NCBI GenBank assembly: GCA_002373205.1
Contig: DFJV01000034.1
Coordinates: forward strand, 1-32,875
Direction of reading: 5' to 3'
Length of the DNA stretch: 32,875 nt
Source of the DNA: Treponema sp. UBA3662
GTDB taxonomy: Bacteria; Spirochaetota; Spirochaetia; Treponematales; Treponemataceae
Below are positions 1-6,829 of this stretch, in pieces. The position numbers and the translations under genes are program-made. Numbering within the stretch: the first letter of the stretch is position 1; each line of letters starts with the position of its first letter. The notes beneath the pieces are model-generated. The model saw only the letters and a program-made list of their open reading frames with translations. It ran no database searches and was not told where the DNA came from.

Positions 1-521
1 TGGAAGATTTTAAGAAGCGCCTTGAGCCTATTCTTGATGACTTTGTTGCAAAGTACGGACGCGCACCGCTTTTTAAGAGTGAACCTGGCCGTTTCTGTGT
101 TGCGGAGGGAAGCGTAATTCTTGGCCGCGTTCACGCAGTTAAGCACAATAACGGAAAGACATTTGCTGGAACAGACATTGGCATGAACGTGCTTGTCCGC
201 CCAAGTATGTACGACAGCTGGCACGACATTGAAGTTATCCGCGAAGGAAAGGTTGTTGCCCGTGATGGTGCCCAGCTTCTCGAACAGACAGTAACAGGCA
301 ACATCTGCGAAAGCGGTGACCTTCTTGCAAAGGACCGCCCGCTGCCAGAAATGAAGCGCGGTGACCTTGCCTGCGTTTTGGACACAGGTGCTTACGGTTG
401 GTCTATGTGTTCAACCTACAACAGCCGCCCGCGCCCAGCAGAAGTTCTTATCTGCAAAGACGGAAGCGTAAAACTTATCCGCCGCCGCGAGACAATAGAA
501 GATTTGATGAGACTCTTCTAA
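1..521 (+). CDS. lysA: Diaminopimelate decarboxylase, C-terminal part (5' end outside window)
   Basis: The reading frame is open from base 3 to the TAA at 519-521 (about 172 codons), so the gene begins upstream of the window. The product would be the PLP enzyme that decarboxylates meso-diaminopimelate to lysine, the last step of lysine synthesis, in the cytosol. The visible part is the C-terminal beta domain of the fold-type III decarboxylases. It has an EPGR motif, then CESGD, whose Cys contributes to the active site across the dimer, then GAYGWSM and YNSRPRPAEVL, which contributes the PLP and substrate tyrosine. CESGD with YNSRPRPAEVL points to diaminopimelate decarboxylase rather than ornithine or carboxynorspermidine decarboxylase. 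The N-terminal PLP-lysine domain is not in the window. No clear terminator follows; repeat-like DNA starts within 20 bp of the stop. Confidence 0.88.
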   Translation, partial: EDFKKRLEPILDDFVAKYGRAPLFKSEPGRFCVAEGSVILGRVHAVKHNNGKTFAGTDIGMNVLVRPSMYDSWHDIEVIREGKVVARDGAQLLEQTVTGNICESGDLLAKDRPLPEMKRGDLACVLDTGAYGWSMCSTYNSRPRPAEVLICKDGSVKLIRRRETIEDLMRLF

Positions 522-540
522 AAAAAATGTCGGCATGCTC

Positions 541-576
541 AATCGCTTTGCAATTCTGCATGCTGCCAAGCCCCCC
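541..576. repeat. Fragment of dispersed palindromic repeat
   Basis: The sequence carries GCATGC near both ends around a CTTTGCAATTCTGC core. The same core, in the opposite orientation, lies in the repeat island near 27985-28015, where AGAATTGCAAAGCAATTCT is palindromic. It lies between lysA and the next gene. Confidence 0.45.
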
Positions 577-646
577 TTTCGTAGCAGTTTGGCATGACGG
601 TTCTTTATGTTAATGGCATTAGAAGTTAACATTAGAATTTAACCTA

Positions 647-675
647 TACATAACATTCAGTTTTTATGCTACAAT
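647..675 (+). promoter_or_regulatory. Putative extended -10 promoter of the 2H-phosphoesterase gene
   Basis: TGC followed by TACAAT (667-675) matches an extended -10 element. A weak -35 (TACATA, 647-652) lies 17 nt upstream. The -10 ends only 5 nt before the ATG at 681, and no purine-rich Shine-Dalgarno lies between, so the transcript may start at or next to the start codon. Confidence 0.5.
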
Positions 676-680
676 AAACC

Positions 681-1238
681 ATGCCCAACACAAAGCCACA
701 GATAACATACGCAGTCTCCCTGCACCCCTCAAAAGAAGCGGAAGAAATTATAGCATCAGCGGTAAAGGCCCTGGCAGACGCAAGCGGAAACGACTTTATA
801 GTAAAAAGCCGCATACCGCCACACATAACGCTCGGAGCCTTCCACGCAACAAAAGAAAAAGAAGCAAGACTACTTGAGCTTGTAAAAGATTTTTCCAGAA
901 TGCAAAGGCCTGGCAAAATTCAATTCACCGGAATAGGAAGCTTCAAGAAAAAAGTCATCTTCCTAAAGCCGCAAAAAGACAGATTTCTTACAAAAATGAA
1001 CGCAGAACTGCACAAGATGCTGCTTAAAGAATTTGAAAGGGCAGAAAACGGCTACTACCTTCCGGAAATATGGGTTCCACACACAGCCTTGGCAACACGC
1101 ATAAACCAAGCCCAATTTGCCCAAGCGGTAAAAATAGCAGAGCAGATAAAACTCCCGCTGGAGACAGAAGCAAAAGAAATTACTCTTTACCAGTGCCACC
1201 CCTCCTTTGCAGAGCTAAAGCGCTTTCCCCTAGGCTAA
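681..1238 (+). CDS. 2'-5' RNA ligase family protein (2H phosphoesterase fold)
   Basis: A 185-residue protein of the LigT/2H superfamily, whose members act on 2',3'-cyclic phosphodiester or 2'-5' RNA linkages using two HxT/S motifs. The first motif is clear: PPHITLGAF with His48 and Thr50. The second, WVPHTALATR, has His134, but the usual Thr/Ser two positions later is Ala136, with Thr135 beside the His. The spacing of about 86 residues between the histidines and the total length fit the family. The ATG at 681 is the only sensible start; it has no ribosome binding site, but a -10 box lies 5 nt upstream. The gene converges on its neighbour with one base between stop codons. The biological substrate cannot be told from sequence. 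Confidence 0.75.
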   Translation: MPNTKPQITYAVSLHPSKEAEEIIASAVKALADASGNDFIVKSRIPPHITLGAFHATKEKEARLLELVKDFSRMQRPGKIQFTGIGSFKKKVIFLKPQKDRFLTKMNAELHKMLLKEFERAENGYYLPEIWVPHTALATRINQAQFAQAVKIAEQIKLPLETEAKEITLYQCHPSFAELKRFPLG

Positions 1239-1239
1239 G

Positions 1240-2148
1240 CTAAAACAAGTCCAGCATGGAATCAAGATACACAGCCTCGCGAACTTCAAGCTGATATTCT
1301 GGCTTTGTCATGTAATACAAGATGAACTCAAGGATAAGGGCACTGCCAAGCCCCCTACCCTCTAGCTTAAAGTTGGAAAAGCCCATGGGAAGGTAGGTTT
1401 CTACAATATCAGCAATGCCAATAAAAGCAGGGTTCTTCTTTGCAAGCGAAAAGCGGTAGCCGCCATCCCCACCCGGAGCAGTGCATTTGTGCTCCATAAC
1501 ATCCAGTCCAAGATTTCTTCTGCTAACGTTTTCGTAGCAAAGCTTTCGTTCACTGCAAAAAAAATTGCAGCACTCGTTGCAAAGAAATTCAACCTTATCC
1601 TTCTGTTCAGGAGAAAGCAAGCCAAGCCTTTTAAATTCCTTGTTCAGGCGGAAGTCTGGAACCACATAGCTAAATTCATTCCGTTTTAGTTCCAAAAGAA
1701 AATCATCAAAAGAGCTAAGCACCTTGGTTGTAGAAGAAACAAGGTAAAGCCCGGGATAATTCTTTGCAAGGTAGTCCGCCAAAAGATCGGAATGAACTAT
1801 TGCACCGCTAGGAACATTAAGGCCTTCAAACATGGAGCAAAGAGCGTTGCAGCCCCTGTCCAAAAGATGCTCCTTTGTAAGCATAGAATTGCTAAAGGTA
1901 AGCCTTGCAGAAATGCCAAATTCATCCACCAAAGAAAGCACATCCCTTGCATCCGCATCCCCACAACATGCCCTGCCGCCTCCCCAAAGACAATCCTGCG
2001 GTGCACCGTAAATGGATGCAATCTCGCACCAGTCATAAAAATATTCCCTGTGTTCCCTAAAAAGCGGAAGAAAAATCCTGTAGAAGTCATAAAACTCAAA
2101 AAGCCCCGGCAGATGGTAACGGGCCATATTTTGCAACTGAGCGTTCAT
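1240..2148 (-). CDS. Uncharacterised protein with peptidase U32-like features
   Basis: A 302-residue protein starting at the ATG at 2148, which has AGGAGGAG about 12 nt upstream. A longer GTG start at 2187 would place that ribosome binding site inside the gene. The middle reads like a TIM-barrel protein (strand segments such as SYVVPDFRLN). It has a cysteine cluster CNECCNFFCSERKLCYE around residues 190-205 and a later GFSNFKLEGRG segment. U32-family proteins (YegQ, UbiU/UbiV) combine a Cys-rich N-E-x-C stretch with an FKIEGR motif, so I infer a distant relationship. The cysteines could hold an iron-sulfur cluster. Function is unknown. It stands alone, convergent with the 2H-phosphoesterase gene. 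A specific enzymatic call would go beyond what is seen. Confidence 0.6.
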   Translation of the reverse strand: MNAQLQNMARYHLPGLFEFYDFYRIFLPLFREHREYFYDWCEIASIYGAPQDCLWGGGRACCGDADARDVLSLVDEFGISARLTFSNSMLTKEHLLDRGCNALCSMFEGLNVPSGAIVHSDLLADYLAKNYPGLYLVSSTTKVLSSFDDFLLELKRNEFSYVVPDFRLNKEFKRLGLLSPEQKDKVEFLCNECCNFFCSERKLCYENVSRRNLGLDVMEHKCTAPGGDGGYRFSLAKKNPAFIGIADIVETYLPMGFSNFKLEGRGLGSALILEFILYYMTKPEYQLEVREAVYLDSMLDLF

Positions 2149-2322
2149 AACAAAGAAGCTCCTCCTAAGAAATATTTTAGCACACACTCAGTAGCAAATA
2201 ATAGTGGCACCCCAAAAAGGCACTTGCGCAAGTACTTTTTTTGTATAGTACACTTATAAAAAGTTTAAGCCTAAAACAAAACTTATACTTATTACAAAAA
2301 TTCCTGTCGGAGGTATTTTTAC

Positions 2323-2798
2323 ATAAAAAAGTTAATTACAGGCATTGCTATAGTCTTAGCAACAGCTTTTCCGCAGGCTTTATGGAAAGCATAAGTTTTG
2401 GAACTCCGCTATTTATTGATGATGACACATCCATAAAATTCCTTGTGGGGCCTGCAGCTTCTGCAAAACTTGGCAGCATTGTAAAATTCCAGGCAGGGGC
2501 AGGTCTTGCAATTGCTAAAGTAAAGGCAATCGGTAACGAAAAACACGACGGCCAATTCCGCGATATATATCTGGAATACTCCTTTACCGGAATAGGATTC
2601 GGGCTTGACCTTCAGGCAAAATTCCTACCCCAAAGCAAAATAAGCCCTCTCGTAGGTTTCAGATACACCTATGTAACATCAGGAAAATTTGATATAAAAG
2701 CAAAAGCTGGATCTGATACTTTAGCAGAAGCTTCTGTAGACGAAACAATAAATGCAAACTTCATAAACGTTTATTTAGGCGCAAGCTACAACTTCTAA
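2323..2798 (+). pseudogene. Decayed small outer-membrane beta-barrel protein
   Basis: A perfect GGAGG (2309-2313) is followed by a frame that reads like a lipidless signal peptide, KKLITGIAIVLATAF. Its first codon is ATA (2323) where ATG is expected, and the frame ends soon after at a TAA. The mature part continues in the next frame from about 2370 to 2798. It has alternating hydrophobic and polar strands, glycine-rich turns and a terminal VYLGASYNF, the C-terminal Phe signature of Bam-assembled barrels. Adding one T to the TTTT run at 2367-2370 joins both frames into ...LATAFSAGFMESISFG. The repaired protein would be about 158 residues, the size of an eight-strand barrel. Two lesions, start codon and frameshift, suggest a pseudogene. 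A sequencing error could explain the frameshift but less easily the ATA. Confidence 0.65.
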
Positions 2799-2843
2799 CT
2801 AAGACTTCCTAGCCCTCTGTTCCGCAGTGCAGGGGGCGTTACG

Positions 2844-2914
2844 GGGGGCGCATCCACCCGTAGAAGGGGTAGGACGCAACGAAGTGCGGCCGCAGGGGAA
2901 GGCTTTCCCCTCCT
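2844..2914 (+). repeat. Dispersed repeat, copy 1 (inverted copy at window end)
   Basis: The core GTAGGACGCAACGAAGTGCG continues into GCCGCAGGGG, a short hairpin (AGGGGAAGGCTTTCCCCT-like) and ends at 2914. The reverse complement of the same unit lies at 32804-32875 with only a few differences in the last 45 bp. It sits between the barrel pseudogene and the xseA promoter. Confidence 0.8.
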
Positions 2915-2946
2915 AACTTCTAAAGCAACACTAAACAACATACCTA

Positions 2947-2975
2947 TTCACAATTCCGCAAAATAAATATATAAT
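2947..2975 (+). promoter_or_regulatory. Promoter of the xseA-xseB-mutL operon
   Basis: TTCACA (2947-2952), a 17-nt spacer and a perfect TATAAT (2970-2975) form a near-consensus housekeeping promoter. Only 6 nt separate the -10 from the xseA ATG, so transcription should start at about the start codon. Confidence 0.75.
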
Positions 2976-2981
2976 CATTCC

Positions 2982-4190
2982 ATGACATCCTCTAATGATG
3001 ATTCCGTTTTTTCGGTAAGCCAGCTGACCGGGCTTATAAAGACAATGCTAGAAGGAACTTTTCCCAACGTGCAGCTTAAGGGGGAAATTTCCAACTACAG
3101 GCCAAACGCGAGCGGGCACTTGTATTTTGTGCTAAAGGATTCACAGAGCCAGATTAGTGCGGTTATGTTCCGCGGAAGGGCTGCTAGCCTTAACTTTGTT
3201 CCAAAGGACGGAATGCTTGTTCAGGTGCGCGGTTCTGTTTCCGTTTACGCTCCACGAGGCAATTACCAGATTATCATTAGCAGCATGACAAAAGCTGGTG
3301 CCGGCGACATAATGGAAATGATTGAAGAGAGGAAGAAGAAGCTTGCGGCAGAAGGGCTTTTTGATTCATCACGCAAGAGAAAGCTTCCTTTTTTTCCAAG
3401 GCGCATTGGAATTGTAACAAGTCCGACCGGTGCTGCAATACGGGACATTCTTCAGATTACAAGGCGAAGGAATCCAAAGGCAAGCGCTATAGTTTTTCCT
3501 ACCATTGTACAGGGGGAAGATGCGGCTCCTTCCATAATAAAGATGATAGAAATTGCAAACGCATACTCTATGTGCGACGTGCTTATAGTTGGCAGGGGTG
3601 GCGGTTCACTAGAAGACCTGCTGCCCTTTAGCGATGAGGGCGTTGTAAGGGCAATTGCAGCTTCCGAGATTCCGGTTATTTCTGCGGTTGGACACGAGAT
3701 TGACTGGGCGCTGAGTGATTTTGCGGCAGACCAGCGGGCACCAACCCCAAGTGCGGCGGCAGAGCTTGCGGTTCCCCTTCTTTCCGACATTGAGCAGAGC
3801 ATTGAAGTTTCGCGCAACGAGATGCATGAATCCATACAGGGTAAGCTTGAACACCTGCGTCTTATGCTAAGGACTTTTACGCCAGAAAACATGGAGCTTC
3901 AGTTTAGGCACATTGAACAGCCACTTTCCATGCGCTTTGATTCTGCCAGGGAAAGGCTTGAGCAAAACATCAAGGACTTTTTGCAGGACAGGCGGCACTT
4001 TATTGAACAGTGCGAGCAGACGCTGAACAACTGCAACCCCCAGACAATATTTGACAGGGGATATTCAATGGTAACGGACCAAGATGGAAAAGTTGTCCGA
4101 AATGCGGCTTCCCTTTCACCGGGAGCAAAAATAAAAATACGCCCTGCAGAGGGAAGCATTAGCGCAGAAGTTTTGAGCGTTGGCCAATAG
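2982..4190 (+). CDS. xseA: Exodeoxyribonuclease VII large subunit
   Basis: Catalytic subunit of exonuclease VII, which degrades single-stranded DNA from both ends in the cytosol and acts in mismatch repair and damage tolerance. The 402 residues begin with an OB-fold DNA-binding domain (about 8-105; VQLKGEISNYR, GHLYFVLKD). The nuclease domain follows: IGIVTSPTGAAIRD (142-155), GRGGGSLEDL (204-213), AVGHEID (235-241) and the D-x-R-APTPSAAAE segment (250-261). After that comes a helical tail typical of the family, then a final beta segment. The ATG at 2982 lies 6 nt after a TATAAT box and has no Shine-Dalgarno, suggesting a leaderless message. The partner xseB starts 23 nt downstream. Confidence 0.95.
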   Translation: MTSSNDDSVFSVSQLTGLIKTMLEGTFPNVQLKGEISNYRPNASGHLYFVLKDSQSQISAVMFRGRAASLNFVPKDGMLVQVRGSVSVYAPRGNYQIIISSMTKAGAGDIMEMIEERKKKLAAEGLFDSSRKRKLPFFPRRIGIVTSPTGAAIRDILQITRRRNPKASAIVFPTIVQGEDAAPSIIKMIEIANAYSMCDVLIVGRGGGSLEDLLPFSDEGVVRAIAASEIPVISAVGHEIDWALSDFAADQRAPTPSAAAELAVPLLSDIEQSIEVSRNEMHESIQGKLEHLRLMLRTFTPENMELQFRHIEQPLSMRFDSARERLEQNIKDFLQDRRHFIEQCEQTLNNCNPQTIFDRGYSMVTDQDGKVVRNAASLSPGAKIKIRPAEGSISAEVLSVGQ

Positions 4191-4213
4191 AGACAATTAC
4201 GGGAGGTAAATAT

Positions 4214-4531
4214 ATGAACAATTTTGAAGATGACTTAAAGAAGCTTGAAGAGCTTACCGACGACATAAAGCGCGCGGACATTTCTTTGGAAGATGCACTC
4301 AAAGACTTTGAGGACGGAATAAAGCTTGCAAAGAGCATGAAGAAGACACTGGACGCAATGGAAAGCAAGATTCAGATTCTTATGAATTCCCCGGAAACTG
4401 AGGATGACGAGGAAGAAGAAAAGGATGCAAAGCCCAAGGCAAGAAAATCCAAGGCACCTGCAAAGGGGGAAGGGCCTGTGCTGGACTTCTTTGACCCGGG
4501 TTCAGAAGTAAACGGAACTAGGAACGCGTAG
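4214..4531 (+). CDS. xseB: Exodeoxyribonuclease VII small subunit
   Basis: The 105-residue small subunit that binds the long helices of XseA and is needed for exonuclease VII activity. Residues 1-55 match the family: NFEDDLKKLEELTDDI, SLEDALKDFEDGIKL, then a C-terminal helix with KTLDAMESKI. It is longer than usual (60-80 residues) because of a tail: an acidic run (ETEDDEEEEKD), a basic Lys/Ala/Pro stretch and a short end with FFDPG. GGGAGG lies just upstream of the ATG, so it is translated in the ordinary way, unlike xseA. It lies between xseA and mutL, with 12 nt to mutL. Confidence 0.93.
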   Translation: MNNFEDDLKKLEELTDDIKRADISLEDALKDFEDGIKLAKSMKKTLDAMESKIQILMNSPETEDDEEEEKDAKPKARKSKAPAKGEGPVLDFFDPGSEVNGTRNA

Positions 4532-4543
4532 CAAGGAAATTCC

Positions 4544-6448
4544 ATGGAAGCTAAGGTTAGACAATTAAGCGCGGACGTTGCAAGAAAAATTGCGGCTGGA
4601 GAAGTTATAGACAGGCCAAATGCAATTGTGCGGGAACTTTTGGACAATGCGGTAGACTCTGGCGCAACAAAGATTAGCGTAGAAATTACGGGCGGCGGCA
4701 TAGAAAAAATCCGCGTAAAAGACAACGGCTGCGGAATGAGCAAAGAAGACTTGGCTGCCTGTGCACGGCCACACGCAACAAGTAAAATTTCCAGCGAAAC
4801 TGACTTGCTAAATTTGTCCACCCTTGGCTTTAGGGGTGAAGCCCTTGCTTCCATGGCGGCAGTTTCCCGGCTTGAAATTACAAGCGGCACTTGCAGGATG
4901 TGCGCATCTGTTACGGAAGACCACGTTATAACGACTGTTCCGCCGGTTACTGGCACTATTGTCCAGACACAAGCCCTGTTTGAAAACTTTCCCGCAAGAA
5001 GGGTTTTCCTAAAACGAAGTGCAAGCGAAGCTGCTTTGTGCAGGACAACATTTGAAGAAAAAGCAATTGCCCGGCCGGACATAGCATTTACCTTTACAAG
5101 CGACGGAGAGGAAAAGCTTAACCTTCCAGCAGGCCAAACCCTAACGCAGAGGTTTTGCCAGACGCTTGAACTTTTTGAAAGCGAAGACCTCTTTTACGAA
5201 ATAAAAAATTCATCGGCGGCAAAGGACTTTTCATTTTCCCTTGTGATAGGGGAACCTTCCGTTAGCCGCTCAAACAGGAAAAACATTTACATATATGTTA
5301 ACGGCAGGCGCATAAACGAATACTCGCTGATTCAGGCGATTGAATACGGAGCGCAGGGGTACTTTCCAAACGGAACGCATCCTGTTGCATCTCTTTTTGT
5401 TACGATGAACCCGGCCCTTGTTGACTTTAACATTCACCCGGCAAAAAGGGAGGCCCGCTTTAAGGACATTTCCCAACTGCACCATGAGGTAAGTTCTGCA
5501 ACAAAAAATTTCTTTAAGCAGTACACGCTAAAGAACATAATAAACCAAAGCCAGGAAGAAGAGGACAAGGGTCTTGAGCTGAACTACGGGCTGGAAGAAA
5601 GAATCTACGGCGGAGCTTCTTCTGTTGCTTCCCCGGATGAATCTACGGATTTTGCAGCACCTTCTGACTTTATTGTAAACGCAAAAATGCCAGGCTTTTC
5701 CAAGGGATATGGCCATGGCGGCTACAGCCAGAACTACAGCCAGTCCATGAACCATACGAGTTTTGGCAGGGGAAATTTTACAGGGCGCAGCCAGTACGAA
5801 AAAGCCATTACGGAAGAAATGGAAGCTTCCATTAACGGACACTTTGCAAAGCCAAATTACTTGCCAGACCAGCCACCTTCATCTTCTATGGAAAAAGGCG
5901 GGGAATCTGGCTTTCATTTTGTTGGAATGGCTCTTGGCACTTTTTTGATTGCGGAAAAAAACGACGTTCTTTACATAATAGACCAGCACGCTGCCCACGA
6001 GCGCATTTTGTACAACCGCATTATGGCAGACGCAGGGCAAAAGCAGACGCTTCTTGTTCCCTACATTGTGCAGACGGACAATGCCGCTGACGACAACTAC
6101 ATTAATGCGCTAAAGGAAAAACTTGAGCAGGCAGGTTTTACCGGCAAGGACTGCGGCAAGGGAAAGTGGGAATTTTCTACTGTCCCAATACGATGGAAGG
6201 GAACGGAAGCAGACCTAAAGAAAGACCTGCTTGACAGAAGGATTAATCCCCACGACATGATTAATGCGGCGGCGGCAAGCACTGCATGTAGAACGGCTGT
6301 TATGGACGGTGATGTTCTGGACAGCGGAACTGCTGCATGGATTGCAGAAAAGGCCCTTGAACTGCCAGACCCCCACTGCCCCCACGGACGTCCTGTTTAC
6401 ACTACAATTACGCGAAAGCAATTGTTTGCCCTTGTAAAAAGAATTTAA
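4544..6448 (+). CDS. mutL: DNA mismatch repair protein MutL
   Basis: A 634-residue MutL, which links mismatch recognition by MutS to strand removal. The N-terminal GHKL ATPase is complete: AGEVIDRP (18-25), RELLDNAVDSGA (30-41), DNGCGM (60-65) and TLGFRGEAL (93-101). A poorly conserved Gly/Ser/Asn-rich linker spans about residues 350-440. The C-terminal dimerisation domain has DQHAAHERILYN (480-491), a TACRTA motif, CPHGRP (612-617) and a terminal FALVKRI. These are the metal-site motifs of endonuclease-type MutL proteins, but the last acidic residue of the DQHA-x2-E-x4-E motif is Asn491. Location next to exonuclease VII genes suggests one operon supplying nicking/matching and excision functions. 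The start has AAGGAAA 7 nt upstream. Confidence 0.95.
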   Translation: MEAKVRQLSADVARKIAAGEVIDRPNAIVRELLDNAVDSGATKISVEITGGGIEKIRVKDNGCGMSKEDLAACARPHATSKISSETDLLNLSTLGFRGEALASMAAVSRLEITSGTCRMCASVTEDHVITTVPPVTGTIVQTQALFENFPARRVFLKRSASEAALCRTTFEEKAIARPDIAFTFTSDGEEKLNLPAGQTLTQRFCQTLELFESEDLFYEIKNSSAAKDFSFSLVIGEPSVSRSNRKNIYIYVNGRRINEYSLIQAIEYGAQGYFPNGTHPVASLFVTMNPALVDFNIHPAKREARFKDISQLHHEVSSATKNFFKQYTLKNIINQSQEEEDKGLELNYGLEERIYGGASSVASPDESTDFAAPSDFIVNAKMPGFSKGYGHGGYSQNYSQSMNHTSFGRGNFTGRSQYEKAITEEMEASINGHFAKPNYLPDQPPSSSMEKGGESGFHFVGMALGTFLIAEKNDVLYIIDQHAAHERILYNRIMADAGQKQTLLVPYIVQTDNAADDNYINALKEKLEQAGFTGKDCGKGKWEFSTVPIRWKGTEADLKKDLLDRRINPHDMINAAAASTACRTAVMDGDVLDSGTAAWIAEKALELPDPHCPHGRPVYTTITRKQLFALVKRI

Positions 6449-6457
6449 TTTTTAAGC

Positions 6458-6652
6458 CCATGGACGGGCGGCTTAGCAATGCGACAAAATCCATGGAGGG
6501 AAGTTTGCAGGGCAAGCGCGGCAGGTGCTGGAGGGGCGGTTGGTTAAAAATTGCATCCATGCAATTTTTAACCATGAGTTTTCCGATGGAAAACTCACCA
6601 GTTTTGATTGCTAACATATTGACGCGCCCTCCATGGCGCTATTTGTTTACAG
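6458..6652. repeat. Mosaic repeat island downstream of mutL
   Basis: The 381-bp gap 6449-6829 has no convincing gene. It opens with CCATGGACGGGCGGCTTAGCA, also present at about 27966-27986. Then come ATCCATGGAGGG, two palindromes (6542-6597), and GACGCGCCCTCCATGGCGCT near 6626. The reverse complement of that last piece recurs, with one change, near 17007-17026. The rest of the gap holds the terminator of the minus-strand TPR gene. Confidence 0.7.
6542..6597. repeat. Two adjacent perfect palindromes
   Basis: The first has 15-bp perfect arms (GGTTAAAAATTGCAT at 6542-6556 and its complement at 6559-6573) separated by CC. The second, one base later, has 10-bp arms (TGAGTTTTCC, 6575-6584; complement 6588-6597) around GAT. 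There is no T run after either, so neither looks like a normal terminator. Confidence 0.85.
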
Positions 6653-6738
6653 ATACAGAATAGAACCCCGGAAGTACCACACACATGGCACTTTTGTTAG
6701 CGGAAAAGATTGTCCGTCAGTAAAGGCAAGTGCCGCCC

Positions 6739-6792
6739 AAAAAAAGAAAAAGCCTGATGCTTAAAACCCCGACCGGATTTTTGCACCAGGCT
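6739..6792 (-). terminator. Rho-independent terminator of the giant TPR gene
   Basis: Read on the minus strand, AGCCTGGTGC and GCATCAGGCT form a 10-bp stem with one wobble. The AAAA and TTTT inside can extend it. It is followed by TTTTTCTTTTTTT and lies about 40 nt after the stop at 6830. Confidence 0.8.
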
Positions 6793-6829
6793 CTTTTGTT
6801 TGCGAACCTTTTTTCTATATTGCTTCTTA

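Noticed and set aside
6458..6652. Insertion sequence remnant
   Set aside because: No transposase fragment could be read in any frame and no flanking target duplication was seen; treated as a non-coding repeat.
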